From NCBI GenBank assembly GCA_016165875.1, contig JABBOT010000002.1, positions 37,661,868 to 37,725,867 on the forward strand: a stretch of 64,000 bases of DNA. The letters are read 5' to 3'. Below, piece by piece: positions 50,660 through 62,196 of this stretch (position 1 is the stretch's first letter; every line of letters begins with the position of its first letter). The stretch is from Acanthopleura granulata. Taxonomy: Eukaryota > Mollusca > Polyplacophora > Chitonida > Chitonidae. Below the pieces are notes generated by a model, which searched no databases, had not been told where the DNA came from, and worked only from the letters and a program-made list of their open reading frames with translations. Position numbers and translations under genes: made by a program.

Positions 50660-50785
50660 AGAGCCTGAAGTAAACAGTCCTTCATGAGGTGCCTCACATG
50701 CCATTTACAGTAAACCACAGTCCTTCACGAGTGTTTCACATACTGTCAACATAAAACCACAGTCCTTCACGAGATGCCTAGCATG
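50660..50785 (+). repeat. Short tandem repeat, about 2.5 units
   Basis: ACAGTCCTTCACGAG recurs three times, roughly 50-60 bp apart, followed by TGCCTCACATGC-like words. Confidence 0.65.
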
Positions 50786-51628
50786 CGTAGTGGGTTAACT
50801 CTGCAAGAGTTGCAACCCTTGTCTGTATATAAGTTGAATGCATTGAGCTTCCATCTATGGAGGCCATATGCTGTCATTTAATGTTAAAATATCGTGGTGT
50901 CACATACCGGTTGCCGTATCAAAATCAGAACAAGTCGTGCTGAAAACCACGCCATTTCACCTTCTCCTTTCGACAAGTCCACATGGACTCTCGCCAACGA
51001 GACATTTTAACTTAAGATGTTGCGATGTCGCTGTGTGGCTTTTAATTTGAGAGAACAGCGATATTTTCATGTGAAGTGCATATTTTCTGTCGCTTTTTGT
51101 GCGTGAAATCAATAAAGGTCGACAGCTCGACAACACGATAATTTATTTGCTAATATCGCTTTCCGTAAAACAAATGCGCAAGACTGCGCTTTCTTCCGAT
51201 TAGGAACAAACGTGTACATTTTTGACCACAAGGCGATAATTTAAATCTAATATGTCACTGTGACGCTTTAACCACAGTGCTCGGACGCAACAATAAGACA
51301 TTCTAAGTTATATAACGTGGCGTTGTAACCTTGTCGTGTAAGTGCTTTGGGGTATTTTTAAAACTGCGCCAACGCTATTTCTAGTGGAATTTTGGCACCA
51401 TGACTCGGATTCTTGAAACTGCATCTATCGGCAAGACGACCACCTCACAACCCAACATTTTCATTTTCCGCTCAACTGACTGAGCTTGTGTCGCTTTCAG
51501 TCATATTGACTTTCATTGTATCTAATAACCATAACTTTGCTGACGGCGCGAGTGCAAAACAATAACCGAAGGCGACATTTTGAAAGTGTTTCTCGTAATG
51601 ACCATGGTGGCCGTCACCATTGCGATCG

Positions 51629-51893
51629 CGGGGGCCTCCGTGGCTCAGTCGGTTAGTGCGCTATCGCGCAGCACAATGACCCGAAGCCTCCCACCAATGC
51701 GAGTGCTGTGAGTTCAAGACCAGCTCATGCTGGCTTCCTCTCGGGCCGTACATGTGAAGGTCTGCCAGCAACCTGCGGATGGATGTGGTTTTCACCCGGT
51801 TGCCCGGTTTCCACCCACCATAATGCTGGCCGCCGTCGTTTAAGGGAAATATTCTTCAGTACGGCGTAAAACACCAATCAAATAAATATATAA
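51629..51893 (+). repeat. Full-length tRNA-derived SINE, family A
   Basis: Best copy in the window. The tRNA-like head GGCCTCCGTGGCTCAGTCGG carries an A-box-type motif, and TGTGAGTTCAAGACC a B-box-type motif. A conserved body with CACCATAATGCTGGCCGCCG follows, then the 3' part ending in GGCGTAAAACACCAATC and an AAATAAAT-type tail. Used here as the reference for the other copies. Confidence 0.88.
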
Positions 51894-51900
51894 ATCAAAT

Positions 51901-52108
51901 CAATGCATTCGCTGTGAGTTCAAGTCCAGCTCTTGCTGGCTTTTTCTCAGGTCGCACATGGTAAGGCTCGTCAGCAACCTGCGAATAGTCGTGTGTTTCC
52001 ACAGAGCTCTGCCCGGTTTCCTCCAACCATAATGCTGGTCGTCCGTCGGTCGTATAGGTGAAATATTCTTGAGTACGGTGTAAAACACCAACCAAATCAA
52101 AATAAAGT
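51901..52108 (+). repeat. SINE family A, headless copy adjacent to the full copy
   Basis: Follows the copy at 51629-51893 directly, in the same orientation, but begins at the B-box region (GCTGTGAGTTCAAGTCC). The pair looks like a head-to-tail dimer or an insertion into the A-rich tail. Confidence 0.85.
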
Positions 52109-54149
52109 GTCGCTTTGGCGTTAGGGCGATTCAGATATTTCAAAAGGAGAGGGATGTCCAAATTACCCATGAAACGGACAGTGCGTTTCTCTTCTGTTCA
52201 AATACAGAATTGACGAAGTGATGGAACGCTTTCATAGCAATTCGCTTCCATAGTCAAGCCTGCTGGCATACAATTCACGTGTATATATGAAATTCGAACT
52301 ATGTGATGAAACTGCAGGTGGAACAGTTTTGCAATATCCATTCCTCTAAAATTGACAGCTTTTCTGTATAGCATAGACAGTTTACAGATATCAGGTTAAC
52401 AATCATTACTTGTTGGTAAAATCAGACGCTGTAACGATCAAACAGCTTTGAACTTGAGAATCTTTGTGTGCAGTGGATGGTGGATGATTATGTTTGTGGC
52501 TCTTCTGTTTCTAGTGGTCTGGAGGCAAATGTCTCTGTCAGCTTCAGCGGTAAAATTCCTGCGACAACGTCAATTTCGTTGTTGTGTATAGCCAGTATCA
52601 AATTCTGCCATGGTCTTTCAATACAGCAGAATAAGTTATTTTTCTGGGAGTTTTTAAGCTGAGGTAGCTTTAAAGCGATAACTGGGCGTTAATTTATTGT
52701 AGAAACTGTTTTTCACAACGAACGTGGGTCAGCCACGAACAAAATCTCAACCTGGTCTTTAAAGCTGCCATTTTTCTTCAACAATGCTCGATAAACTTAA
52801 TTATGAGATCTTAATAGTGAATTTATGCTTGTAAACTGTGAGCGAAGTGCAGTCACTATCCAACTGTTGTACTAGTGTTTTGCTTTATTCTACTTAACAT
52901 GCAGGACAATGTTGTGTATGATATTTCACGAATATTACATAAATCAAAGGATGTGTTTTGTATAGATTTATAGTAGTTTTTGAAGTAATGTTTATGTGTT
53001 TTACTGTAACTCACTAATATTGTAAAGGGAAGAGTGCACTGATATTTTTTTGACGCAAAACCCTTATTTATTTGTATTATACGCACAATGTTACAGTGTG
53101 TAGCCTAAATTAAGATAACTGCGTGTAGATCTGTAATTGAGACATTGGTCTTTCCTTTGTTACAATCAGTCAAGAAACACATCGAGAATGAAACGTGTAA
53201 CTGTGATCAGCAGCTACATGAAACCTGTGATCACGAAAACTGAGATCATAAAACAGATATATCACCATGGATATTAAAACTGCACAGCATTGCAACTATC
53301 CGAGTGTTTGGTTTCAACTATATGGGAGATTAATAAAGAACGAAGTCGAACTGAACAGGCACAGTATGAGGTCAGTACTTGATAATAGTGTTTTATTGCC
53401 AACAACATCTCCCATTCGTAAAGATTACATCCCATAATAGTAGTTGTTGAAAAGATCTAACACGTACCAAGTAGAATCGCATGGACAACGCCGACACTAC
53501 GTGTGGAGGGGCGGGTTACCTCATTTTCGCTTAACCCTGCATACACAAACCACATGGGCCATACTCAGGGCTTTGTTTAATAAAATATGCTCACCATACA
53601 TGTCCACAGGAGATTGTATGTGCAGCCATTTGTACGTCATTTATCCACTAAGTAAAACCTTATGAGATGTTGCAACTTATCCCTGGCTGGGGTAAATTAT
53701 ATCAATAGAAAGTGGCATTTGAAACATTAAAGATACATGTATTTAGCAAAACACAGAGAATTTTGCATACAGATATATATGTTCAGGAAGTTCAGGAAGA
53801 AGGACTATACTAGGCATAATACACCACCTCGTTGGAATGTTGTAACCTACCTCAAGTTAAACGCTCATTAAATCTCGACGAGTCTTTAAATCAACATTAG
53901 CTAGTTGCAAGAGTTACAATGTGATTCCTGCTCTGAAATGTCCATGTTCTGATTGAGGACTTTTAAATGTAGCATATCATTTTTGGCAGTAACCTATCTT
54001 AATTGCGATAAAATATCTATTCAGTAGCAGAAATCAAACTGCTCATCTCATGTTCCGACGAATATGTTACGTTTGGACCATGCAGAACAACAATTTCGGA
54101 TACAATGGTTTAGCTTTTTCGACTTACAAAGACATGATTGCGTAAACCA
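52109..54149. other. No gene recognised
   Basis: AT-rich unique sequence between the SINE pair and the G/T-rich array. Confidence 0.45.
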
Positions 54150-54510
54150 ACGCTCTATCTTGATTAACCAGCATAGCATGGTGTAGGGTTGTGTAGTATT
54201 TTAGTAGTTTAATGTCACTTGTGGGACGTGTTGTGGCGTGGGGTAGGGTAGCATGGTCTAATGTGGTTAAGTGTGTAGCAGTATGGTCTAGATTGGAGGG
54301 ATGTAGTGTTTCGTAACATGGTTTAGCGTCTCGTAGTGTGTAATAGTGTGTGGATCTGTTGCCTCGCATGGCACAATGTGAGTTAGTTGGTCGCATTGGA
54401 GATGCAGTGTAATGTAGCGTAGTGTAGTGTGGCGTAGCGTGCTGTTGTGTCTTTGTGTATCATAGTATGGCATTGTGTATACAGGAAAGTATCTTAGTGT
54501 GTGGCGTATC
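54150..54510 (+). repeat. Degenerate GTAGTGTGG array, block 1
   Basis: G/T-rich words such as GTAGTGTGGCGTAGCGTG and AGCATGGT recur at irregular spacing. The minus-strand ORFs rich in Thr, His and Tyr are artefacts of this composition. Confidence 0.6.
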
Positions 54511-54527
54511 GTGACTTTACGTATTTA

Positions 54528-54850
54528 TTTGATGGTTGCTTAACGGCACACTCTAGATTTTGTCACTTATACGATGATGGACGCTTTTATTGATAAAGAA
54601 AACCCGAGTACCCGGCGAAAACCGCCGAACATTGGTAAGCTACTCACAAGCCTTCCCACATGAGATATGTTGGAAAACAAGTGGCCTTCCGCGAAGAGTG
54701 CAAACGGCCACAAGACCGTCGCCGACCGCTTCTGATCACCAACTCCCCACAAGCAGTGGGAGCGAGCAGTCGGCAGATTCCTGTTAAAGACATTGCTACT
54801 GACAGACAAGCGTCTCTAACCACCTGACCACGGCCAGCTTTCACGGTAGC
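54528..54850 (+). repeat. Dispersed repeat, family D
   Basis: GATGGTTGCTTAACGGCACA, AAAACCCGAGTACCCGGCG, AAAACCGCCGAACATTGGTAA and CTCACAAGCCTTCCCACATG. The overlapping ORFs have no protein similarity I recognise. It separates two blocks of a GTAGTGTGG-type array. Confidence 0.6.
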
Positions 54851-55149
54851 TTCGTGTATTGTAGCGATGTGAAGCCCTGTGAGGCAGAGGAAGCGTTAAA
54901 TGATCACTTAGTATTCGGTAGTGTGTCGATTTGAATTGGAACACTCCTTAATTTTTTGTATATAAAACGGCTGTATTTATACTATTCCATGAATACTTGA
55001 CCGGTCATAGTGGGCACAAGAAGTAATTTACAAAGAAGCTGCATTTTAGGTGACATTACTTTTAAAATTGGATACTTCGAAAGGGTGTTGACAAATACTC
55101 CAGGAATAGCTAACTGAACAGGTAACTAAGCATCTAGAGACATAAAGTG

Positions 55150-55295
55150 ACAGGGTATGTCCTAGTGTGGCGTCGCTGGGCTAAGTATAGCGTCGCCTGG
55201 CGTATTACAACACTGTACCGTACAGTGGCCATATCTGGCTTAATGTGGCATAGTATGTCCTGGTGTGGCGCCTTTTAGCGTAATATGGCTTAGTG
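55150..55295 (+). repeat. Degenerate GTAGTGTGG array, block 2
   Basis: CCTAGTGTGGCGTCGC, AATGTGGCATAGTATG and CTGGTGTGGCGCC. Same kind of words as block 1, about 650 bp further on. Confidence 0.5.
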
Positions 55296-56593
55296 AGTGT
55301 CATTTTTCTTGTGTGTAATTTTTGCTTGTGTGTATTGTTTCTTGTATTTTTTTTTGTAATATTAAAAGTTGTGCCAAAACTTATGTTTTGCCGGAGGTTA
55401 CCAGAAATGTGGAGAACATGCCCTGACCGGATACAGTAGAAACGTTTTATTACTGTACTGCTCGTTAAGTGAGAAAATTCAAAATCTTCCCCATGTTCGA
55501 GTAAATGACTTACAAAACAATAAAACATAATTACAAAGATTTTAATTAGTGTATAGCATATTGTTTTTTTTATTCTGTGTGTTTTGGGTTATTTTGATGG
55601 GTTCATTGTTGTGTTGTGTAATATAGTGTCATTACAAATTTGCATCTTTTCTGACAAAATGTTAAACTTAGGTTACCATTAAGCTAGGCCACATCTTAGA
55701 AATAAGGCCACACAATAAACCATAGGAAAAATTTTTTTGGATTGGCGTCCATGTCCAGATTTAGGCACAAGACCTACTTACAAATAAGCTGCTATATAAC
55801 ATGACGAGCTAGTGAGAGGCGGGATATAATGAATAAACTCCATTGAAACAATGGATTTGCTGCCCCGCTAGATCTCCAACCAACCGCTGAGCACTAAGCC
55901 CAAATTTAAGGGCTATGACGTCAAATCTGTTGTCCAGTGGGTCTGGTTGGCCTCTGATAACATTATATGATAATAAAAGCATATGCAAAGCAGTGCAGAA
56001 AATCATTTTCGAAAACAACCCACGTAAGTAGTACCCTATGCAATTCTTTGAGAAAGCAACAGCTGCTTAAAGTAGGAACACTCCAACCTTATGACATAAA
56101 TAAGATGTATTCATGTGTATAGATAAATCTTACTGGAATCAAAACATGATCTATATTACTTTGCCATATTACTTATATATATATATATATATATATAATG
56201 TTCGTGTAGAATTACAGCGTGGGCTCAGAGTAAGAAGGTGCACGAGAGTTGTGCAAATTCCACTTTCTGGTACCTGTTTCCTTCAATTATAAACCAAGTG
56301 AAAATAATATTCTGTTGCTCGTGAGATAAAAAGTAAGGTATACTTGAAAAATGCTATTTTTAAAAACATTTCTCATCCATACCATGGGTGCTTTTGGAAA
56401 AGAAAAACATACCATTTCTGTGATCAGATAATGCGCCCCTGAGGGATATCACGTAAGCATGGGGTATGAACTGAAGTAACTTGAATCTTAAAACTATTGA
56501 CACAGGGATTTTATCTACTGACAAAAGAATAGCTAGGTTACAGTGACCCTTTTAGAAGTCGGTGTCAGTTTTGTAAATCCGGTTTCTTGAAAC
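55296..56593. other. 5' flank of the dermatopontin-like gene
   Basis: AT-rich, with an AT microsatellite at 56176-56198 and the candidate TATA box at its end. No other gene. Confidence 0.45.
56176..56198. repeat. AT microsatellite upstream of the dermatopontin-like gene
   Basis: Pure AT run of about 12 units. Confidence 0.85.
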
Positions 56594-56600
56594 TATAAAA
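56594..56600 (+). promoter_or_regulatory. Candidate TATA box of the dermatopontin-like gene
   Basis: TATAAAA about 110 nt upstream of the ATG at 56708, leaving room for a short 5'UTR. The position and exact motif fit a core promoter. Confidence 0.5.
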
Positions 56601-56707
56601 CATAAAGGCTAGCCACTGCAGGTTTAGTCCTGTGACAGCCGCTTACTTGACCCAAACCTAGACGCTTCGGACCTCTTCTGTACCCTGTTGAGTCCACATA
56701 CACGAGA

Positions 56708-57189
56708 ATGACATCGTTTGCCTCTTCCATACGCATCATACTGCTGTTGCATTTTGCTTTGGTATTTGCCTGGCAAAACAATTGGGACGGTCCTCTCAAT
56801 TTTGCTTGTCCAAATAATCATTATATTTACGGACTGGAAAGTCAGCACGACAACCACAGAGAAGATCGGCTGTGGCAATACTCCTGTAGAACACTTCCAT
56901 TTGCCGCAAGTACGGGAAAATGTTCTTGGTATAACAACCAAAACGGTTTGGATGGTCTCCTAGCCTTTCGTTGTCGAGGAACACAGGCCATAACCGGAGT
57001 CGACAGTCGTCATGAGAACAAACAAGAAGACAGAGTTTTTGGATTCCGCTGTTGTGAAATATCTGGTCGGAAGTTTGACGGCTGTTATTTTACCAGCTTC
57101 ATTAATAACTATGACGCGTATATGAGATACACAGCACCACCCAACCACGTTATAACAGGCATGATTAGTGTCCACGACAATCACAGAGA
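56708..57189 (+). CDS. Dermatopontin-like gene, exon 1
   Basis: Encodes the signal peptide and most of the domain, 160 codons plus two bases, ending at donor GTAAGT (57190-57195). If translation ran into the intron it would stop at once, at the TAA at 57191-57193, which supports splicing here. Confidence 0.95.
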
Positions 57190-60100
57190 GTAAGTATAAG
57201 CAGTGTCCAAAATGTTAAATATCAACTAATTGGAGTAATATGTATTTTACTGATATAAAATATTGACGCTAAAGGCTGTCGCACTTTTCGCTGGTTTAGC
57301 TCTGTAGTTATTTCACAGATGTTGTACGCCGTAGTCAAAATTGTTTCCCTTACACGGCTTGGAAGAGGTTTGTTTTGGGTGGATCGAGCTGAACAGAGCC
57401 AGAAATTATATTAGAAAGGTCAAGCAGCTCGCAATCGTGCCTCGGATATTAAAACACATTTAAATGACGTCTGATTATGGCGCTCTTAACTTTGTTTAAA
57501 CATGCTGTTATTCTTGTATAAACCGCCCTAAAGGGCATGAAACGTTTGACCACTTTATTAATAAAACCCCGTTTGAAAGTGGAATTCAGTTGTAATGAGC
57601 AACATCAAAGAGAGCAGGCGCCAAAACGTAATATAAAGGTCAATTAAAGGCTTTACATGTTTACACTGACCTTTCCATTTCTTGCTCAAACGCCAAATAC
57701 GACGAGTTCAACGAAATATAGTTTTGAACTGTGGTTGTTCTTAATGCCAAATAGAGGCCATAAAAGCTTGTTAATTAAGTGAAGCAGAAAATTAAACCGT
57801 ATTACTCATTTTAAGGATTTGTCTCAACATTGTATTTCTGTTGATTCGTCGCTGGATTCGTTGTGAATGTTCTGTTTTTTCTTTCGTCAGAGAAGAAATA
57901 TTGAAGATTTTAAATGGCGCTAAGCCTACAATCCAGGCATAGCTGACCTCAGCACGTAACGTAACTTATAATGATGCATAATGAAGCATAATATACAAGA
58001 GTAATTTTCCTAACACCTGTAAGTACATATTTGCAAGGAAACATATGTTTGTTTCTGAGGTCTTAAATTCAGATATATTATATATTAATTAATTTTATTT
58101 AACGAATTGTTTTGAGCGGCCTCTATCCTTCAGTGAGAAATCAGTCTTAACATTAGCTGAGGCTGAACACTGTGCAAACTCTGTCAGAATACTGTTTACC
58201 ATGTAGGATTCAGGTGTAGAGTTAAGCTGCAATAAAGGTAACAATATATGATTCTCATGTAGGCTGTAATAATGGATGCAGACGTAATGTGTGCTACTCT
58301 CAGCCGCTAACATGTAAGAAGTAACTTTTAATTCCCATTCACACTTGGACGCGCATTTTCTAGATGTCTTCAAACTCAATTGCATTTGAGTTCATGGATC
58401 CTTGATGACAAATATCGCCAGGCAGCGTTTGTTGACTGTTTGTGTATATTTACGAGTGTTGAGAACTAATTGACTTTTTGCACCAATAAGGCGTGAAAAT
58501 CCTTTGTCTTAAATATAAGAGATGTTGACCGATTACGAACTACCCTGTAGGTGCATTGAGGTAACAATATATGGTTCTCTGACCAAAATAACAATATTAC
58601 TATATATATATACATACTAGTATTCCATTCGTAGCAAACCTGAGGAACGGGTGGTAGCCGAGTGATTACAGGCTCTTGTTTTGGAATAGCAAGGACGCTC
58701 CAATCACGGCTTCACTCGGGGACATGGTATTTATACATTCTCCCTCTCCCAGTGTCCGTAGAAACTTCCTGAGAGTAACCAGTTACATGATATTCCGCGG
58801 TCCAACGATCGTTGAAGACCACTTCACCAGTGTGGCGTGGAGAAGTTTGATAGTAACTTCCCACGCAAGCAACTTGCAATTGACACGTGAATAAATGAAT
58901 ACAGAAGAAAACTAGAACATGGGTTTCAGATCAAAAGTACATTAAGTGTTTGATTGGCACACTGGTTTAAGGTGCTCGGGTAAATAACTGAGACCCGTTC
59001 TCACGTTTCACATATATAGTTATGGACACGGATGTCTGAGCGCTGAGTGGTCGTGAGTCGAATGATGGAGTACGGACCAGACAGAAAGGGAGCAGTGAGA
59101 CGTGCATGCGCAGGAGTCGTTGTCTTGTAAAAAAAAGTACGGGAAATACCACCCCACCTCAACGTATCCCACACGCGCCCCTACACTTTGTCCGTATCGC
59201 TTTTGCGGCAGCGTTTGATCATTAGCTGATACATGAGGAGGTCTATGCTTTCTCATCAACAGCTCATCCTCCATGTAATAACCAACAGGTAATTCCATTA
59301 CCAGTTACCACACCATCTCAAACAAATCAAGAGTAAGTCTAGAGTCTAAACTACTTCCTTAACTCGTCTTTTAACAATGGGACCAACACTACCTATCTCT
59401 ACCTGTGACCTCACTGGTTTACAACTGGATTTAACAAAAGCTACTGACTTTCACTCTTCTTTTCTTTTCAATACTGGGCAGGTCGATACGAGATGCCATG
59501 GGGTTTACAATAATGGCACAAGAGTGGATTAATACCTTGAGGTTTGGACTGAAAGATCTTCTTGTCAGAAGAATAACCCACATTTGATTTAGATTTCTCA
59601 CCGGCCTGCTTGTCGGTACTAAAATTTGAAGTCTTTTTATAAGAATTCCACTTCTGATGAAATTTAGGATGAAATTTTTGTCCATTAGTCTTATGGTTTA
59701 ACTCTTATTCATCAGCCAAACTGGTTACAGTCTTGACGTCCTTGACCTTCTGTTCACCTATATAAACCTTGACCTCATCAGGAACAGTGTTCTTAAATTC
59801 CTCCAAAAGAACAACCTCCCTCAAATTCTCAAAAGATCAAAGAGCGTTTCTTTACCCCTGGCAAATTCCACACAAGTTTCATCAAACCGTTTCCTTAACT
59901 GTTTGAACTTCTGTCTACAGGTCTCCGGTACAAGTTCATCAGCAGACAAGGCCACTGCTTTAATTGTTTTGTAATCTGAAGACTGATATACTGACAAAGC
60001 AGAATGGACCTCGGCACCTTTACGTTCAAATGTACTTTGCAGTAACATTGTCCAGTACCTCTCAGGCCACTCCAAACTAACAGCCACATTCTCAAAGGAT

Positions 60101-62095
60101 AAAAAGAACCTTTCTACATCCTTATAATCCAGTTTGGGTATTAATCTGTTATTTCGAGCCAAATCGAATCCTTGGTGATGACGACCAACAGCCTCATTGT
60201 CACTATCCTCAACCTGGAATTCCTTCAGTTTGAACTCCTGCTTTAACTCTAACTTTATTAGTTCAATATATCTTTCTCTCTCTATCTCTCTTTCTCTTTC
60301 TTTCTCTCCTTCTCTTTCTTCTCTTTCTTTCTCTAATCTTAACTTTTCCAAATCAAACTCTCTTTCTCGTTCTCTTTCTTCTCTTTCTCGTTCTCTTTCC
60401 TCCTTTGCTAACTTAAACTTTTCCATCTCTAACTGAAGCTTAACAGCTCAACATCACCAGCTTGACTCTCAATAGGTAAAGTATTACCTAAGCCAGATTG
60501 TTTGATAATAGCATCCACCATTTCACTTTTCCTAAGACTCTGGCTAAGTCTAATTCAAACTTGTCAGCTATTTATCTCAAATCTGCCTTCCTTAACTCAG
60601 ACAACTTAACGACTGACAAATCTTCGCTGTGAAGGAATGAATCTACATTAAATTTCTCAGCCATAATGACACAATATAGTGTTCATAGAAACTATATGGA
60701 CAGTTGTACAAAATGTGAATCTCTGTTTGATCCAAAACAGGAGCCAAAACACCGCTAAAAAACTTGAAAATTAATGTGCTACGATCTAGCACAAGCAGGT
60801 TTTAGCACCCGGACAAGCCAACAACATCTAAGAGTACCTCTATCGGGGAGGAAAATGATAAACAAAAGGCTTGTTCAACTCTCAGACAGTGATAGGCCTT
60901 ACACAAGATCAAACAAAGACACACGAAGACACTTGAATAAGTTCAATACATATTTTTAAACACAAAAGACAAGTAGTACAACTGATAATAATATACAAAT
61001 AATATAGATAATTACAAAACATATCTATATAGACTTTCTTACTGATGACAGCGTCCACATCCGGAAGGAATATTCTTCCAAAGTCAAGTTCGTTCACTTA
61101 AATGTAGAATCCTCAGTTCTTGGGAATTCTCAAATCCAAGTATGACTGTCCTGTAAGTGAAAAAGAGCAGTGGGCACGGTGCGCTGACGAGTGCATCCTT
61201 TCCATTCCCTGCAAGGTGCCGACGGGTTAACAACAGCGTCCGTGGTGCCCTGCTGGCGATGTATGTTTCACTTCTCGGAAGTATACACAAAATCACTTTC
61301 AGGGTAAACTGGGGTCCGTAACCGCGCAAAGAGACAATAAGCTATAAAAGTTCCAAACGAACGTGTCAAACCAAATAGCAAGTGGCGAAACACAAGCTCA
61401 CAAAAGTGCTACGTACGAAACTGGAGTACAAAATGACAAGATTGTCAAATGGTATGAAAACCGATATCTCCAATTGCCACAAAATTCTTCTAAATGTTCG
61501 AGAGTAAATATAACTGATCTCACAAGAACCTGAGTAAAAGACTGCTGTCGAGTGGACGTAACTAAAATGACTGCTTATTTTAGTGACGTAAGTAAATGAC
61601 GGCGAGCTGAATAACTTCATCGCTCGTATTTATAGCCTAACGTAAAGAAAACTCTGGATGGTTGGTTCGTAAACATGTTTACAATGTGGGTACATCTTTC
61701 CAGAATGTACGCTCTATGTACAATGACACGAACTCATGAACACAGAAGCCTCGAGAACACACGACTGAACACCGGCACAGGCTATCACGCACAAAGAGAA
61801 AAAAATGTATGTCAGACACAGACCTTGATTAGCGTGAAAACAAATAAAAAAATCTAATACAATATTTTAAAGGCGGGGCTCGTAACACTGCATAATATTA
61901 CATTTCCTTCAGTCACGGTTGCATGTTTAAATGTTAAATGTATGCCAGAACACATTGCTACTACATGTATAGCACATGTAGCGCAGTTTATAATTCCCTC
62001 CCCCATATTTTAAAATCAGTTTGTTTCTTATTTTGTGATTTTCTTTCAGGGACCGTCGTTGGGTATTGGAACTATGCCGACTGGTTGACTCGTAG
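56708..62095 (+). CDS. Dermatopontin / HAAF-like secreted protein, two exons
   Basis: Exon 1 (56708-57189) joined to exon 2 (62050-62095) gives a 528-nt CDS, 175 aa. The donor is GA|GTAAGT and the acceptor TTCTTTCAG|GGACC, phase 2, rebuilding HDNHREDRRW across the junction. Residues 1-21 form a signal peptide with probable cleavage at VFA|W. The mature part has three repeats of the family motif: EDRLWQYSC (about 52-60), EDRVFGFRCC (107-116) and EDRRWVLELC (161-170). Eight cysteines (34, 60, 72, 89, 115, 116, 126, 170) suit a disulfide-bonded extracellular protein. The length matches invertebrate members such as Limulus hemagglutinin/amebocyte aggregation factor. Family members occur in extracellular matrix, molluscan shell matrix and haemolymph; which applies here is unknown. 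The 4.86-kb intron holds a decayed retrotransposon in antisense. Confidence 0.95.
57310..57362 (-). repeat. SINE family A remnant in dermatopontin intron
   Basis: The plus strand has GTTGTACGCCGTAGTCAAAA and TTACACGGC, the mutated 3' part of the family. Confidence 0.45.
58645..58905 (+). repeat. tRNA-derived repeat, family C, in dermatopontin intron
   Basis: Head GGGTGGTAGCCGAGTGATTAC, then ACATGGTATTTATACATTCTC and GAAGACCACTTCACC blocks also seen in diverged form at 34790-34995 on the minus strand. It ends in AATAAATGAATAC. Confidence 0.55.
59160..59298 (-). pseudogene. Short pol (integrase-region) fragment
   Basis: The minus-strand frame from 59298 reads YYMEDELLMRKHRPPHVSAND, close to the segment that precedes the zinc-binding part of integrase in gypsy Pol proteins (typical pattern LMRKWRPP). 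It follows gag with no protease, reverse transcriptase or RNase H between, so most of pol is deleted. After about 59160 the similarity ends, and no 3' LTR is visible. Confidence 0.55.
59430..60664 (-). pseudogene. Degenerate gag of a Ty3/gypsy-like element
   Basis: Starts with ATG at 60664 and an N-terminal segment with a SAP-like LRKADL pattern, broken by an in-frame TAA and at least two frameshifts. It then opens into a 201-codon frame (60426-59821). That frame begins with an extremely Glu/Arg-rich stretch and continues into a capsid-like region (DLARNNRLIPKLDYKDVERF...). After another frameshift comes a SCAN-like LLEEFKN...P segment (about 59815-59690), then a corrupted zinc knuckle (CHYCKPHG near 59510) lacking its normal GH-x4-C spacing. 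Metazoan gypsy gags share this order. Multiple disruptions mean no intact product. Confidence 0.8.
60265..60420. repeat. TCTTTCTC low-complexity tract inside gag
   Basis: A pyrimidine tract on the plus strand that codes on the minus strand for alternating Glu/Arg. It is the source of the highly charged stretch in the gag frame. Confidence 0.8.
60800..60822 (-). other. Possible primer-binding site of the LTR element
   Basis: On the minus strand, TTGGCTTGTCCGGGTGC begins a few bases after the LTR end. TGG matches the complement of a tRNA 3' CCA. I could not assign the tRNA. Confidence 0.35.
60827..61887 (-). mobile_element. 5' LTR of a Ty3/gypsy-like retrotransposon
   Basis: On the minus strand the repeat begins TGTTACGAGCCCC at 61887 and ends near CTCTTAGA at 60827, about 1.06 kb. 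It is defined by alignment with two other copies in the window (36771-38274 and 49047-49332). A TATA box (TATAAATA, 61634-61627) lies about 250 nt in, as expected for a U3 promoter. Immediately downstream is a TGG-starting sequence that could be a primer-binding site, then a gag-like region. The LTR sits in the dermatopontin-like intron, antisense to that gene. Confidence 0.82.
62050..62095 (+). CDS. Dermatopontin-like gene, terminal exon 2
   Basis: A 46-nt coding end after a strong polypyrimidine-AG acceptor. It encodes the final DRRWVLELCRLVDS and TAG. It completes the third DR-x-W repeat and supplies the last cysteine (170). Too short to be found by ORF length; identified from phase and motif. 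Confidence 0.92.
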
Positions 62096-62190
62096 GATCA
62101 TCTCGGGGGAGCAAAAGCAGACAAACTACCCCAAATACTTCAATATACCACTTGGAGGAGTTTAAATCTAACTTTTAAGCAGAGATGGCA

Positions 62191-62196
62191 AATAAA
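62191..62196 (+). terminator. Polyadenylation signal of the dermatopontin-like gene
   Basis: AATAAA about 96 nt after the stop codon. The equivalent position after the orphan exon copy also carries AATAAA (50105-50110), which supports its being functional. Confidence 0.6.

Noticed and set aside
54124..54473. Thr/His/Tyr-rich minus-strand ORFs
   Set aside because: Product of the G/T-rich repeat array, not a protein.
60197..60436. Ser/Leu-rich plus-strand ORF
   Set aside because: Complement of the Glu/Arg-rich gag stretch.
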